DNA of 64,000 nt from Streptococcus parasanguinis CC87K (GTDB lineage Bacteria > Bacillota > Bacilli > Lactobacillales > Streptococcaceae): the NCBI RefSeq assembly GCF_000507765.1, contig NZ_KI669401.1:558001-622000 (forward strand), written 5' to 3'. This document shows positions 45,201-55,108 of this stretch, one piece after another. Position 1 is the first letter of the stretch. Each line of letters starts with the position of its first letter. The position numbers were made by a program, and so were the translations under genes. The notes under the pieces were generated by a model that saw only the letters and a program-made list of their open reading frames with translations, had not been told where the DNA came from and did no database searches.

Positions 45201-48200
45201 TCGAAGGTAGCTGGAGTATCTTCATCGATTGGAACATTTGGATTTCCTTCGGTGAAGGTTGGTTTACCAGATTGTGTTTGACCTTGAATATCTGTCGATG
45301 TAGCATCTTCAGAAGTTGGAACAACCGGAGTAATCTTCGGTGTATAAGTTGTTTCAACTGTAGTTCCATTTGCATCAGCTGCTTGAACCTTAACTGGGAC
45401 AACATCCCCTGAATAAGATTTATCTGTTGGTGTGAAAGTAACTACACCTGTATCTTTATCAACTGTGTATGTACCGATCACATCACCTGCTGGTGATTTC
45501 GCTTCTACTGATGCTGCTGGTTGACCATTTTCATCAAGAAGAGTAATCGAATCCTTGTTAATTGGAGCTACTTCATCACCTTCAGTGAAGGTTACAGTGC
45601 CAGTTTGAACAAGACCTTGAGGTCCAGTAGATTCAGCTGGTGTTGCAGTTGGAGTTACTGGAGTTACAGTTGGTGTGTAAGTTGCAGAAGCTTTAGTTCC
45701 GTTCTTATCTTCACGAACAACTGTTACGGCTGGTGCTTTACCTGTGAATGATTTTTCAGGAACAAAGGTTACAGTTCCGTCTGCTGCTACTGTGTAAGTA
45801 CCAACGCCATCAACTGTCTTAGTAGTTGATCCATCATCGAAGGTTGCTGGAACATCATCGTTCATTGGCACACGGCTGTTGCCTTCAGTAAATTCAGGCT
45901 TACCTGTTTGAGTTTGACCTTGTTTACCAGTTGAAGTAGCATCTTCAGCTGTTGGTGTTACAGGCGTTACAGTTGGTGTGTAAGTCGCAGAAGCTTTGGT
46001 TCCGTTCATGTCTTCACGCACAACTGTTACCGCTGGTGCAGTACCAACAAATGATTTTTCTGGTACAAATGTAACTGTTCCGTCTGCTGCTACTGTGTAA
46101 GTACCAACACCGTCTACAGTCTTAGTCGTTGAGCCATCGTCAAATGTTGCTGGAACATCATCGTTCATTGGCACACGGCTATCGCCTTCAGTAAATACAG
46201 GTTTTCCAGTTTGTGTAGCACCTTGAATATCTGTAGTTTCAACTGGTGTTGCAGTTGGAGTTACTGGTGTCACAGTTGGTGTATAAGTTGCAGAAGCTTT
46301 GGTTCCGTTCTTATCTTCACGAACAACCGTTACGGCTGGTGCTTTACCTGTGAATGATTTTTCAGGGACAAAGGTTACAGTTCCGTCTGCTGCTACTGTG
46401 TAAGTACCAACACCGTCTACAGTCTTAGTCGTTGAACCATCGTCAAATGTTGCTGGAACATCTTCATTGATTTCAACAGTCTTCTCAACGCCATCAACCG
46501 TTACAGTTCCACCCTTGAATTCAGGTTTACCTGTTTGTGTCGCACCTTGAATATCAGTTGTTTCTGCTGGTGTAGCTGTTGGGGTTACTGGTAATACTGT
46601 TGGTGTGTAAGTCGCAGATGCTTTGGTTCCGTTCTTATCTTCGCGGACAACGGTCACGGCTGGTGCAGTTCCGACAAATGATTTTTCTGGTACAAATGTA
46701 ACAGTACCGTCTGCTGCTACTGTGTAAGTACCAACACCTTCAACGGTCTTAGTTGTTGAGCCGTCGTCGAATTTTGCTGGAACGTCTTCATTGATTTCAA
46801 CAGTCTTTTCAACGCCATCAACCGTTACAGTTCCACCTTTGAATTCAGGTTTACCTGTTTGAGTGGCACCTTGGATATCTTCTGTTTCAGCTGGTGTTGC
46901 TGTTGGTGTTACTGGAACGATTTCAGGCGTGTAAGTTGTGTCCACCTTGATACCGTTTGAGCTTTCAGCTTGAACCTTGGCTGGTGTGACTGCACCAGTG
47001 TATGATTTATCAGTCGGTGTGAAAGTTACTTGACCATTTGCTGGATCAATAGAGAAAGTACCAATTTCAGTTGAACCATCTTCAGCAAAGGCTGGTGTGC
47101 TTAAAACTTCGTTACCATCTTTATCTAGCAATGTGTAACTATTGTCTTTAATGGTAATAGCTTTATCTTCACCATTTACTTGAACAGTCGTTCCTGCAAA
47201 GGTTGGTGTCCCTGTTTGTGTTGCACCTTGGATATCTTTAGAAGTTGCTGGGTTTGCAGTTGGAACTGCTGGCACAACAGTTGGTGTGTAGGTCGCATCT
47301 GAAGTAATGGTTGCAGTCTTACCATTGGCATTTGTAATGGTAGCAGTTGCCTGAACAGTTACTCCTTTTGCAGTACCAACAAAGTCTTTTTCAGGTGTGA
47401 AGGTCACCGCTCCTGTAGTAGGATCGATTGTATAGCTACCTTCTCCTGCTACTGTTACAGTTGTTTCATCAGTCGGTTGACCAGTTGCGGGATCCACCAA
47501 TTTCTTACTAGTGATTTCAGCAGTCTTATCATTACTCAAATCAAAGGTTGGTGTTTGTGTTTGAGGAACATTTTGAACATCCTCAGAAACCTTGTCTGTA
47601 GGAGTCACTGTGATTGGTGTGACAGTTGGAGTGTACTTAGCTGTAGCTGTCTTAACGTACTCCTCTTGAACCTTACCATTTTTATTGCGTCCAACTGGCG
47701 CTGACAATGTAACATCCACACCTTTGGCTGTACCAGTAAAGCTTGGTTCTGGAGTGAAGGTTACTTCACCTGTTGTAGGATTAATTGTGTATGTTCCTTC
47801 CCCTTCAACTGTTACAGATGGCTCATCAGTCGTGCGACCTGTAGCTGGGTCTACCAACTTAGCTGGGTATTCTGCACTTGGAGTGATCGAAATCTTATCA
47901 CCATTTAAGTTAGTAGCAGTTGTATTAAAGGTAGGTGTTTCTTTTTGAGTTGCCCCTTGAACATCAGTCGAAGTTTTGTCAACCCCTTCAATTTCAATTG
48001 GAGTGACTGTTGGAACGTATTGACCATCCATAGTATTCAACTGACCATTAATGTTTGGTTCTTGGTCTGGGAATTTGGTTGACCAACCAGTATCGTAACC
48101 GTTGTTATCTGAACGACGGATAGAAATACCATCAGCTGTTCCAAGGAAGTTATCTTCAGGGATAAATTCAACGTCTACATCTTTACCGTTGGCAGTAATC

Positions 48201-50542
48201 TTGTATTTCCCTTGACCTGGTACGACATAGTAACCATCTGCATCAAGAGTTGCGCGGTTGCCATCTTTATCAACGATGTATGGTTCTACTGTCTCGTCGA
48301 TGACTGCATGAGAGTTAGGTTCATACTTGTGCTCTCCACGTGCTGTAAAGGTTACAGTTGCTGTTTGTTTAGTAGCTTGAGGACCAGAAGTTTCCTTGAA
48401 TTCCCCTTTTGGTGGGTGGGTGATTTGAGTCTTGAAGTCTTCTACTTCCCCTGAGAAGGCCATACCAGTTGGGCTTTCAATCTCAGTAGCTTTCTTAGCA
48501 ATACGGACACGAGCACCAAGCTCGTTGACGCTAGGATCGATGTAAGTCTTGCTGTTTGCAAAGGTCAACTCAACAGTGCCATCTTGTGTGATTGTAGCGA
48601 GATTTGAGCGTTCATCCTCATCGAATTTACCATTTTGGTTAAAGTCTACCCAACCATAGATATGTGCTTCTGAAGCTCCATCCAAATGGGCTTGAACTGA
48701 CATCTTGTAGTTTCCTGGGCGTGTACGATCCATCTTGATCATCTCATTGGTTGTCCCTTTGAGTTCATCCGGAAGCAATTGGTTAATTCCTTCATCGGCC
48801 GTAGTTGCCTTATCATCACCGAACCAGTCCAGAGTTGTGTTCTCATCCATATCTGGACTCACGTTACCAAGATACGGTTGATTTACTTTAGCTCCAGTTA
48901 CACCGTCTACAGTTGCAATGGTATGAACTGCCTTACCATATGACTCAGGAGCATCCCCTTCATCAAGTGGGAAGAATCCTAGCATAGCAGACTGTTTACC
49001 AGCTGAAGCGATATAAAGTCCCACTTCAGATGCTCCACGCGTCATTACGAGTGGAACTGCTCTATTTCCTTCAGAAATGTTTGGTCCAAAGATACCGGTT
49101 CCTAGACCACCCGTAACTTTGTCAGGATTTCCGAAATATTTCCAAGCTACTGGTTTCTTATCTGGTCCAGCTTGAGTAGAATTATCACGGAGTTGTCTTA
49201 GGTTAATGTTATTATATTTAGGTTTAGAACCAAAAAGGTTATCAGTATCTTGTGGTTCATAAGGAACAGAGGTGGCTGGTCTAGTAGTTTTCTTCCATTC
49301 TCCAAGGTGCTGCCAACCTTGTCCGTTGGTAGTGAACATAACAAATTCACCAGGGTTAGCAGACTCACCATCAGCCATAACAATAGCTGGCTTAACTTTC
49401 TTGCCACGGAAGGTTGCAGAGATTTCGAACTGAACTCCAATATTCCCACCATTATATGCAGAACCCATGGTAGTCTTTTTGGCTTTCGTATCAACGTTTT
49501 CATGTTTAACTTCAGTCCAACGGTTTTGGGCATCAGCGATAACGTCGGCTTCTTTACCATCAGTAAAATATTGCTTAGCAATTGGTGAAGTAACACCCTT
49601 TACATATCCATTTTTTGCATTTGGATCATAGGTCGCTTTTTCAGCTTCTGTAGCCCCTTGTTCTTCCAGCCGTTTTTTATAGATTTCAGTCGCTTGGAAT
49701 GGTTTCAAAGACTTAACTTTTACAGTGACTACATAACCAGGCATGATTTCCTTGGTATAAGTAGCCCCAACTTGAAGTGCTAAGGCCTCTTCTAGCTCAT
49801 TTGGCTTCAATTCATTTTTAGCGACCTGGATTGTTTTTGCTCCTGTCCAGTTAGCTAAATCTCCAAAGTCCAACCAAGAGATTTGGCTAGTCATAGATTT
49901 GGCATCAAGATCTGTTGTAAAGCCAGGTTTTTCAACTTTTGGAGTTGAAGTTGCATCTTCTACATCGTCCCCAATCAAGCTTGGATCATTGGCATCACCC
50001 AATGCACGACGATTACGGCGTTTAGGACCAGAAGTTTCTGCTGTCACAGCAGGAGTTTCAGTAGCTGGTGCTTCGGCACCTGCAGCCACTTCTTCTTTCT
50101 TATCTGTTGCAGCTGCTTCTGTTGCCTTGTTTTCTGGCGTAGTTACTTCTAGGCTTGGTGCAGTTGATGTTGCTGCTGCAGTCGAGGCTACAGACGCTGC
50201 TGTGCTTGTGCTACTTGCTTCACTAGTTGAAGCAGGTGCTGTTGATGTTGCTGCAGCAGTTGAAGTCTCTGGTGCAGTGATTGCTGCGTTTGCATCATAA
50301 GTAGATGTCGTTGCAGCTGTTGATGTTGCTGAAGTTGCTGTAGCCGTTGATGTAGCTGGCTCTTCTGACGCTGTTGCAACTGCTGCTACACTTTCACTTG
50401 TTGTATCTGTATTTTCTTCTGCAGCTGCACTTGCTGCTGTACCAACCATGACAAGTGTTCCCAAAAGTACTGAGCAAACACCCACATTCAGTTTACGAAT
50501 TGAGAATCTGCTAATACGATCATTAAATAAGTCTTTCCCCAT
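42269..50542 (-). CDS. cshA: CshA-type fibrillar LPXTG surface adhesin
   Basis: This is a 2757-aa wall-anchored adhesin of the CshA family, which in S. gordonii forms fibrils and binds fibronectin and other bacteria. Order: YSIRK signal peptide (SRFSIRKLNVGVCSV, about 10-24, cleavage near 42); Ala/Ser/Thr-rich region (43-160); non-repetitive adhesive region (about 200-710, with DFGDLANWTGAKTI and GWVDFNQNGKFDEDE); 17 tandem CshA fibril repeats (about 714-2554), each starting like DIQGATQTGKPEF and ending YTPTVTPVTPTA; two short MucBP-like repeats (GYRFVETKKLPNGDTEHVYE, GYDFVKTVVDKDGNIQHIYK); a Pro/Gln-rich wall-spanning part; and the sorting signal LPNTG (codons at 42362-42376) with membrane helix and KRKKED tail. 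It is similar in size and repeat number to S. gordonii CshA. GGAGG precedes the ATG. Confidence 0.95.
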   Translation of the reverse strand: MGKDLFNDRISRFSIRKLNVGVCSVLLGTLVMVGTAASAAAEENTDTTSESVAAVATASEEPATSTATATSATSTAATTSTYDANAAITAPETSTAAATSTAPASTSEASSTSTAASVASTAAATSTAPSLEVTTPENKATEAAATDKKEEVAAGAEAPATETPAVTAETSGPKRRNRRALGDANDPSLIGDDVEDATSTPKVEKPGFTTDLDAKSMTSQISWLDFGDLANWTGAKTIQVAKNELKPNELEEALALQVGATYTKEIMPGYVVTVKVKSLKPFQATEIYKKRLEEQGATEAEKATYDPNAKNGYVKGVTSPIAKQYFTDGKEADVIADAQNRWTEVKHENVDTKAKKTTMGSAYNGGNIGVQFEISATFRGKKVKPAIVMADGESANPGEFVMFTTNGQGWQHLGEWKKTTRPATSVPYEPQDTDNLFGSKPKYNNINLRQLRDNSTQAGPDKKPVAWKYFGNPDKVTGGLGTGIFGPNISEGNRAVPLVMTRGASEVGLYIASAGKQSAMLGFFPLDEGDAPESYGKAVHTIATVDGVTGAKVNQPYLGNVSPDMDENTTLDWFGDDKATTADEGINQLLPDELKGTTNEMIKMDRTRPGNYKMSVQAHLDGASEAHIYGWVDFNQNGKFDEDERSNLATITQDGTVELTFANSKTYIDPSVNELGARVRIAKKATEIESPTGMAFSGEVEDFKTQITHPPKGEFKETSGPQATKQTATVTFTARGEHKYEPNSHAVIDETVEPYIVDKDGNRATLDADGYYVVPGQGKYKITANGKDVDVEFIPEDNFLGTADGISIRRSDNNGYDTGWSTKFPDQEPNINGQLNTMDGQYVPTVTPIEIEGVDKTSTDVQGATQKETPTFNTTATNLNGDKISITPSAEYPAKLVDPATGRTTDEPSVTVEGEGTYTINPTTGEVTFTPEPSFTGTAKGVDVTLSAPVGRNKNGKVQEEYVKTATAKYTPTVTPITVTPTDKVSEDVQNVPQTQTPTFDLSNDKTAEITSKKLVDPATGQPTDETTVTVAGEGSYTIDPTTGAVTFTPEKDFVGTAKGVTVQATATITNANGKTATITSDATYTPTVVPAVPTANPATSKDIQGATQTGTPTFAGTTVQVNGEDKAITIKDNSYTLLDKDGNEVLSTPAFAEDGSTEIGTFSIDPANGQVTFTPTDKSYTGAVTPAKVQAESSNGIKVDTTYTPEIVPVTPTATPAETEDIQGATQTGKPEFKGGTVTVDGVEKTVEINEDVPAKFDDGSTTKTVEGVGTYTVAADGTVTFVPEKSFVGTAPAVTVVREDKNGTKASATYTPTVLPVTPTATPAETTDIQGATQTGKPEFKGGTVTVDGVEKTVEINEDVPATFDDGSTTKTVDGVGTYTVAADGTVTFVPEKSFTGKAPAVTVVREDKNGTKASATYTPTVTPVTPTATPVETTDIQGATQTGKPVFTEGDSRVPMNDDVPATFDDGSTTKTVDGVGTYTVAADGTVTFVPEKSFVGTAPAVTVVREDMNGTKASATYTPTVTPVTPTAEDATSTGKQGQTQTGKPEFTEGNSRVPMNDDVPATFDDGSTTKTVDGVGTYTVAADGTVTFVPEKSFTGKAPAVTVVREDKNGTKASATYTPTVTPVTPTATPAESTGPQGLVQTGTVTFTEGDEVAPINKDSITLLDENGQPAASVEAKSPAGDVIGTYTVDKDTGVVTFTPTDKSYSGDVVPVKVQAADANGTTVETTYTPKITPVVPTSEDATSTDIQGQTQSGKPTFTEGNPNVPIDEDTPATFEDGSTTKTVDGEGTYTVAPDGTVTFVPEKSFTGTATGVTVKRVDKNGTEITAKYTPTVTPVTPTATPAESTDIQGATQTGKPKFTEGDSRVPMNDDVPATFDDGSTTKTVDGVGTYTVAADGTVTFVPEKSFVGTAPAVTVVREDKNGTKASATYTPTVTPVTPTAEDTTSTDKQGQTQTGTPTFTPGNPNVPMDDDTPATFEDGSTTKTIPGEGTYTVAPDGTVTFVPEKSFTGTGTGVTVKRVDKNGTPVTAKYTPTVTPVTPTASPAESEAPQGVVQTGTVTFTEGDPVAPIDKDTITLLDENGQPAESVVAKSPEGKEIGTFTVDKETGVVTFTPTDKSYSGDVVPVKVQGKDTNGTVAETTYTPKITPVVPTADPATSTDIQGKTQTGTPSFTPGNPAIPMDDDVPATFEDGSTTKTIPGEGTYTVAPDGTVTFVPEKSFTGTGTGVTVKRVDKNGTPVTATYTPTVTPVTPTASPAVSTDVQGATQTGKPVFTEGDSRVPMNDDVPATFDDGSTTKVIPGEGTYTVAPDGTVTFVPEKSFTGTGTGVTVKRVDKNGTPVTAKYTPTVTPVTPTAEPATSTDIQGQTQTGKPTFTPGNPDVPMDDDTPATFEDGSTTKVIPGEGTYTVAPDGTVTFVPEKSFTGTGTGVTVKRVDKNGTPVTAKYTPTVTPVTPTAEPATTIGPKGKEQSGKPTFKEGDSRVPMNDKVPATFEDGSTTKTIPGVGTYTVAADGTVTFTPEPEFTGTAPAVTVVREDVNGTKASATYTPTVLPITKFVDKEGKEIPGYPTVDGEEPKVEIPGYRFVETKKLPNGDTEHVYEKVTTSYVDENGDPIPGNPTEDGEQPKKDIPGYDFVKTVVDKDGNIQHIYKKTVTPTPIPDPTPTPEPQPQPTPQPQPQPTPQPQPTPQLKPEEPTIPVVPETKEEVKYIDPQNPTAQLPNTGTKESSTAGLAIFSALAGLSLFGFAKRKKED
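42880..48400 (-). repeat. Seventeen tandem CshA fibril repeats
   Basis: About 5.5 kb codes for 17 repeats of roughly 80-115 codons. Copies 4-16 are the most alike, and stretches such as GTYTVAPDGTVTFVPEKSF recur almost unchanged. Three sub-types are seen: a short type with DDVPATFDDGSTTK, a longer type with LLDENGQPA, and two long first repeats. DNA identity between copies is high enough to allow slippage or unequal recombination. Confidence 0.9.
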
Positions 50543-50545
50543 CTA

Positions 50546-50557
50546 ATGGACCTCCAT
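50546..50557 (-). promoter_or_regulatory. Palindromic ribosome site of cshA
   Basis: ATGGAGGTCCAT on the minus strand holds the GGAGG of cshA inside a self-complementary 12-mer, ending three bases before the ATG. Pairing would be short and weak, so control is speculative. Confidence 0.4.
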
Positions 50558-50747
50558 TTTTATCTATAAATTAACATTCTTTTTAAAATTGTTTAGTTTT
50601 TTCCAAACCTTATCTATTTTAACAAAACCCGAACGATTTTCAAAACATTTTGACTCAAAAATGAGTATAAATTTTTAGCTTTGTTCGTTTTAAATTTAAA
50701 ACCATTTTCCTATTAAATAAAAGGATTGAAAAACCTTGATTTTATCA

Positions 50748-51587
50748 CTAAATCGCAAGATCGAACTTCAATTGTGGCTTCACTGGATCGTAATCGACCA
50801 GTTCAAAATCTTCTGGTTTGATGTCAAAGAAATTGGTTCCATCTGGCACATTCAAGACCAGGTGTGGCTGACAATCTGAAGGCTCGCGACGGAGTAACTC
50901 TTCAACCTGTTCAAATTGATTATCATAAATATGAAGGTTATTAATGAAGTAAAAGAACTTTCCAACCTTCCAGCCAAAGTGCTTGGCAATCATCATCTGA
51001 AGAGCTACATATTGCATGGCATTGATATGGTGGGCTACCAACATATCATTTGAACGCTGAGTCAGGGTCGCATCTAGATAAATCTCTCCATCAACCCGCC
51101 TCACGTCAAACATGGTTTGAAATGCACATGGCAGAAGACCTTCTGTCTCTTCAAAGGCATCATAATCCCAGAGCGAGATAATGTTGCGGCGATTCCAAGG
51201 ATTGGCTTCTAATTGTTTGAGGATTTTATTGGTAATGTCATGCTTTTTGACCACAGCACCATAGCGTTGACCAATAGTACGACTATCCCCTACTTCCCAG
51301 TCATTCCAGTAGTGGACATTGTATTTATCTTCTAACAGGTCTAAGCTATTCGACTGATCCTGGTAGATCCAGAGCATCTCTTTGATGGCTGATTTAATCG
51401 CGATGGGACGAAGGGTCGTGATAGGAAACTCGCCTTTTGAGAGATCAAACTCCATAAAGGCTCCCGTGATGTACTTGGAGTTGGCCGTTCTACCATCCTT
51501 GTATTTAGGTCGGGCCTGTTCAGACCAAACACCTTCTTCCATGATTTTCCGAATATACTCTTTAAAAATGGTATCTGCTTTTGTCAT
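50748..51587 (-). CDS. thyA: Thymidylate synthase
   Basis: ThyA makes dTMP from dUMP and methylenetetrahydrofolate. The 279-aa protein shows the catalytic Cys in [10 protein letters not shown], the dUMP phosphate-binding TQRSNDML and the NLHIYDNQ segment. It is transcribed alone. The 205 bp between it and cshA are AT-rich, with no gene; they must hold the cshA promoter. Confidence 0.96.
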   Translation of the reverse strand: MTKADTIFKEYIRKIMEEGVWSEQARPKYKDGRTANSKYITGAFMEFDLSKGEFPITTLRPIAIKSAIKEMLWIYQDQSNSLDLLEDKYNVHYWNDWEVGDSRTIGQRYGAVVKKHDITNKILKQLEANPWNRRNIISLWDYDAFEETEGLLPCAFQTMFDVRRVDGEIYLDATLTQRSNDMLVAHHINAMQYVALQMMIAKHFGWKVGKFFYFINNLHIYDNQFEQVEELLRREPSDCQPHLVLNVPDGTNFFDIKPEDFELVDYDPVKPQLKFDLAI

Positions 51588-51638
51588 ATCTCCTCCTTTA
51601 ATCTACTATTGCTTTCATTATATCACAGGATAAAGAAA

Positions 51639-51660
51639 AAAGGAGAGGCAAATCTCCTTT
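51639..51660 (-). terminator. glcK terminator
   Basis: AAAGGAGATTTGCCTCTCCTTT-type hairpin followed by TTTTCTTTA on the minus strand. Confidence 0.75.
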
Positions 51661-51665
51661 TAATC

Positions 51666-52625
51666 TTATTGTAATACTAGAGATGCGGCACCAATGACAC
51701 CAGCATCATTTCCCAATGTAGCAAGCGCCAATTGAGTTGATTCACGCACTTGTGGGAATGAGTTTTCTTCAAAGACCTTGCGCACGCCATCCAAGAGGAA
51801 GTCTCCAGCAGCAGATACCCCACCACCGATAACGATCTTAGACGGGTTCAAGGTTGAACCGATATTGGCTGCAGCAAGTCCAAGGTAACGTGAGAAGTTC
51901 TTATAAACGATCAAAGCAAGAGCGTCACCCTCTTTTGCTAGATCAAAGACCGTTTTAGCTGTCACTTCTTCACCATTATCGATCAAGACTTTCAATTGAG
52001 AGTCCCCTTCGTACTCATCTGCATAACGACGAGTCAAGTTGACGATCCCTGTTGCTGATGCAACCGTTTCAAGACAGCCTTTTTTACCACAGGTACATTG
52101 GATTGGATCATCAAAGTCAACCGTGATGTGACCAAGTTCCCCAGCAGCTCCACGCACACCGTGCAAGAGACGACCTTCAGCGACGATACCACCGCCAACA
52201 CCTGTACCAAGTGTCATGAAGACAACATCTGGTTGGTTTTCACCAGCCCCTTTCCAACGTTCACCCAAAGCAGCAACGTTGGCATCGTTATCAATGAAGA
52301 ATGGAATATGAAGGGCACTTTCGATCTTTTCTTTAACTGGTTGAAGAGTCTTCCAGTTCAAATTGTAGGCCCCAATAACTGTACCTTTTTCACGGTCAAC
52401 AACACCAGGCGATCCCATTCCGATTCCTTGGAATTCAGAAGCATCAAGCCCAAGCATTTTCAAACGATGAGCGATCGATTCGATCATATCCTCTACAATA
52501 TGACTTCCTTCATCCAAAATATTTGTTTTAATAGACCATTTTTCTTGAACTTCACCATCTAAAGTGAGGATAGCAAACTTGATGGAAGTTCCTCCAAGGT
52601 CAATACCGATAATTTTTTTAGACAT
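51666..52625 (-). CDS. glcK: Glucokinase, ROK family
   Basis: GlcK phosphorylates intracellular glucose with ATP. The 319-aa ROK kinase starts with IGIDLGGTSIKFAI and has the catalytic Asp in FIDNDANVAALGE, LGTGVGGGIV, the zinc residues GELGHITV and CTCGKKGC, and the ETVASA tail. It is the canonical zinc-containing kinase, in contrast to the ROK gene near dprA. Confidence 0.93.
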   Translation of the reverse strand: MSKKIIGIDLGGTSIKFAILTLDGEVQEKWSIKTNILDEGSHIVEDMIESIAHRLKMLGLDASEFQGIGMGSPGVVDREKGTVIGAYNLNWKTLQPVKEKIESALHIPFFIDNDANVAALGERWKGAGENQPDVVFMTLGTGVGGGIVAEGRLLHGVRGAAGELGHITVDFDDPIQCTCGKKGCLETVASATGIVNLTRRYADEYEGDSQLKVLIDNGEEVTAKTVFDLAKEGDALALIVYKNFSRYLGLAAANIGSTLNPSKIVIGGGVSAAGDFLLDGVRKVFEENSFPQVRESTQLALATLGNDAGVIGAASLVLQ

Positions 52626-52711
52626 CTGTAACTCCTTTCAAACTTGTAAACACTTACAGTTCTATTATATCAGACTTTTAGATAAATGCAAAGGTTTGCA
52701 CGTAACTTTTC

Positions 52712-53230
52712 TTAACTTTTTAGCAAGAGGCTAAAGGATTGAAGTCCTAGAAGCAGGAAAATCAAACCAATAATATTCAGGAGAATGACACTGATTGATA
52801 ATGGACTGACAATTAAGAACAAGCCAATAAAGAGCTGCACCAAGGCAAAGAAAATATAGCGCTTGGAAAGCTCTTCAATCTTCTTGGAATAGAAGTTAGC
52901 TTTTCGGAAATTTAAAACGGAGCGATAGATCAGCCAAATCCCTAAGGTAACTGGAAAGACAATCGGTAAGGTCTTGTAGCCATATAGTAGCAAGTAAACC
53001 GCGAACACCAAGGCAACCATACTGTGAAAGAGCTGTTGCTGCTTGATAATACCTGACTGACGCAATCGGTAATAACGTGAAAAACGTGAAAAAGAGATTA
53101 AAAAGAAGCCACAGGAGATCAACCAGCTAAAAGAGCCGATGTGCTCAATGGGATTGATAAACAAGACGATACCAATAATGGTAAACATAGTAGCTGAAAT
53201 TCCAAGAGATATGCGATTCAATTGATTCAT
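52712..53230 (-). CDS. DUF308/HdeD-like membrane protein
   Basis: This 172-aa protein has about six hydrophobic segments in paired hairpins, the pattern of HdeD/DUF308 proteins, some of which are linked to acid resistance. No catalytic motif is seen. It follows the ABC-F gene by 9 bp and is the last gene of the dapB-cca-abcF string. Confidence 0.65.
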   Translation of the reverse strand: MNQLNRISLGISATMFTIIGIVLFINPIEHIGSFSWLISCGFFLISFSRFSRYYRLRQSGIIKQQQLFHSMVALVFAVYLLLYGYKTLPIVFPVTLGIWLIYRSVLNFRKANFYSKKIEELSKRYIFFALVQLFIGLFLIVSPLSISVILLNIIGLIFLLLGLQSFSLLLKS

Positions 53231-53239
53231 AGGGCCTCC

Positions 53240-55108
53240 TTATTCATCTAATTCACTTAGGTAATCATAACGATCATACTTTTCAAGTAGACGCTCGTTT
53301 TCCTGATCTAGTTCTTTTTGAAGGGCTGACAACTTGCCAAAGTCAGAGCCGTTTTCATTCATCTCCACTTCAATCTCTGAAATTCGATTTTCAATCGCTT
53401 CGATATCTGCCTCAATACTTGCCCATTCTTGCTTCTCCATGTAGCTCATGCGCTTCTTCTCTTCTTTTGGCTTGACAGGCTTCTCTTTTTCAATCTTTTG
53501 ACTAGCCGTTACCTGGGCTGCTTCAAAGGCTTTTTCATCTAAATAATCCGTATAATTGCCATAGAACTCACGAATGCCTCCATTTTCAAAAGCAAGGATC
53601 TTGCTTGCGACCTTATCTAGGAAATAACGGTCGTGACTAACGGTAATAACTGGACCACCAAAGTTTTGAAGGAAGTTTTCCAAAACCGTCAAGGTTGCGA
53701 TATCTAAGTCATTGGTCGGCTCATCGAGGAGAAGCACATTGGGTTTTTCAATCAAGAGTTTTAAGAGAAAGAGGCGCTTCTTCTCCCCACCGGAGAGTTT
53801 TTCGATCAAGGTTCCATGCATAGAGCGCGGAAAGAGAAATTGCTCCAAGAGATCTGCGATCGAAATTGTTCCGACAGTCGTCTTGACTTCCTCCGCAACC
53901 TCTTGTAAGAAATTGATCACGCGCTTGCTCTCATCCAAGCCATTGATCTGTTGAGAGAAATAAGCCACCCGCACAGTTTCCCCAATAATCACTTGCCCTG
54001 ACTGAGGCTGGAGTCGCTCAGCGATCAAATTGAGTAGGGTCGATTTACCGACTCCGTTATCCCCGACAATGCCGATACGATCCTTATTTTGGACTAAGAG
54101 GTTAAAGTCTTGTAAAATCGGCTTATTTTCAAAAGCAAAACTCACATTCTTAAACTCGATGACTTTCTTTCCGATCCGGCTGGTCTCAAAGTTCATCTCC
54201 AAATCTGTCTGGTTGCTTTGACCAGACAAGTCTTGCTTGAGATCATGGAATCGATTAATCCGCGCCTGTTGCTTGGTCGCACGCGCCTGGGGTTGACGCC
54301 GCATCCAGGTCAACTCCTGCTTATAGAGTTGCTGCTTCTTATGAAGAAGGGCTGCATCACGCTCGTCTTGCTCAGCCTTTAAGCGGACATAATCCTGGTA
54401 GTTACCCTGAAACTCGATCAAGTTTGCCCGATCCAGCTCAAAGATCCGCGTCGAGATATTATCCAAGAAATAGCGATCGTGGGTAATAAAAAGCACGGTT
54501 TTCTTAGAGTTCTTCAAGAAATTGGTCAACCATTCGATGGTATCAATGTCTAGGTGGTTGGTCGGCTCATCTAGTAAGAGCAGGTCGTGGTGAGACAGCA
54601 AAACTTGTGCCAGCTGTACCCGTCGACGCAAACCTCCAGATAGATCCCCAACTTTTGCATTCAAGTCTTCAATCCCAAGTTTCGAAAGGACTGTCTTGAC
54701 CTGACTCTCGATTTCCCAAGCATTGAGCGAATCCATCTCCGCCATGACCTTTTCCAGACGTGCTTGGTTCTCTTCTCTGTAATCCGCCATCAAGAATTCA
54801 TAATCTCGAATCAGTTGCATTTCGCGCAAATCACTGGACAATACTGTATCAAGAACTGTCTTTTGATCATCAAAGTCTGGCTCTTGCGTCAAGTAACCAA
54901 TCGTATAATCACTCTTGGCAGAAAAAGGACTCACATCTCCATCAAAGCCAGAGCGACCAGACAACACATCTAACAGCGTGGTTTTTCCAGTCCCATTGAC
55001 CCCGATCAATCCGATCCGATCCAAGTCGTGAATAATAAAGGAAATCTCACGAAAGACGGTCTTATCTCCGACAGATTTGGTTAATTTATCGACAATAAAA
55101 TCGCTCAT
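53240..55108 (-). CDS. ABC-F ATPase, Uup/YfmR-like
   Basis: This 622-aa soluble protein has two ATP-binding cassettes in tandem, each with Walker A ([18 protein letters not shown]), signature ([16 protein letters not shown]) and Walker B with Glu ([24 protein letters not shown]), and no membrane part. The linker is rich in Arg/Gln. A C-terminal coiled coil (about 540-622) is the mark of the Uup/YfmR branch, which acts on ribosomes and in DNA maintenance rather than export. It overlaps cca by 4 bp. Confidence 0.88.
   Translation of the reverse strand: MSDFIVDKLTKSVGDKTVFREISFIIHDLDRIGLIGVNGTGKTTLLDVLSGRSGFDGDVSPFSAKSDYTIGYLTQEPDFDDQKTVLDTVLSSDLREMQLIRDYEFLMADYREENQARLEKVMAEMDSLNAWEIESQVKTVLSKLGIEDLNAKVGDLSGGLRRRVQLAQVLLSHHDLLLLDEPTNHLDIDTIEWLTNFLKNSKKTVLFITHDRYFLDNISTRIFELDRANLIEFQGNYQDYVRLKAEQDERDAALLHKKQQLYKQELTWMRRQPQARATKQQARINRFHDLKQDLSGQSNQTDLEMNFETSRIGKKVIEFKNVSFAFENKPILQDFNLLVQNKDRIGIVGDNGVGKSTLLNLIAERLQPQSGQVIIGETVRVAYFSQQINGLDESKRVINFLQEVAEEVKTTVGTISIADLLEQFLFPRSMHGTLIEKLSGGEKKRLFLLKLLIEKPNVLLLDEPTNDLDIATLTVLENFLQNFGGPVITVSHDRYFLDKVASKILAFENGGIREFYGNYTDYLDEKAFEAAQVTASQKIEKEKPVKPKEEKKRMSYMEKQEWASIEADIEAIENRISEIEVEMNENGSDFGKLSALQKELDQENERLLEKYDRYDYLSELDE

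Noticed and set aside
50543-50747. Small gene or RNA between cshA and thyA
   Set aside because: Very AT-rich, no strong hairpin or reading frame; more likely the cshA promoter region.
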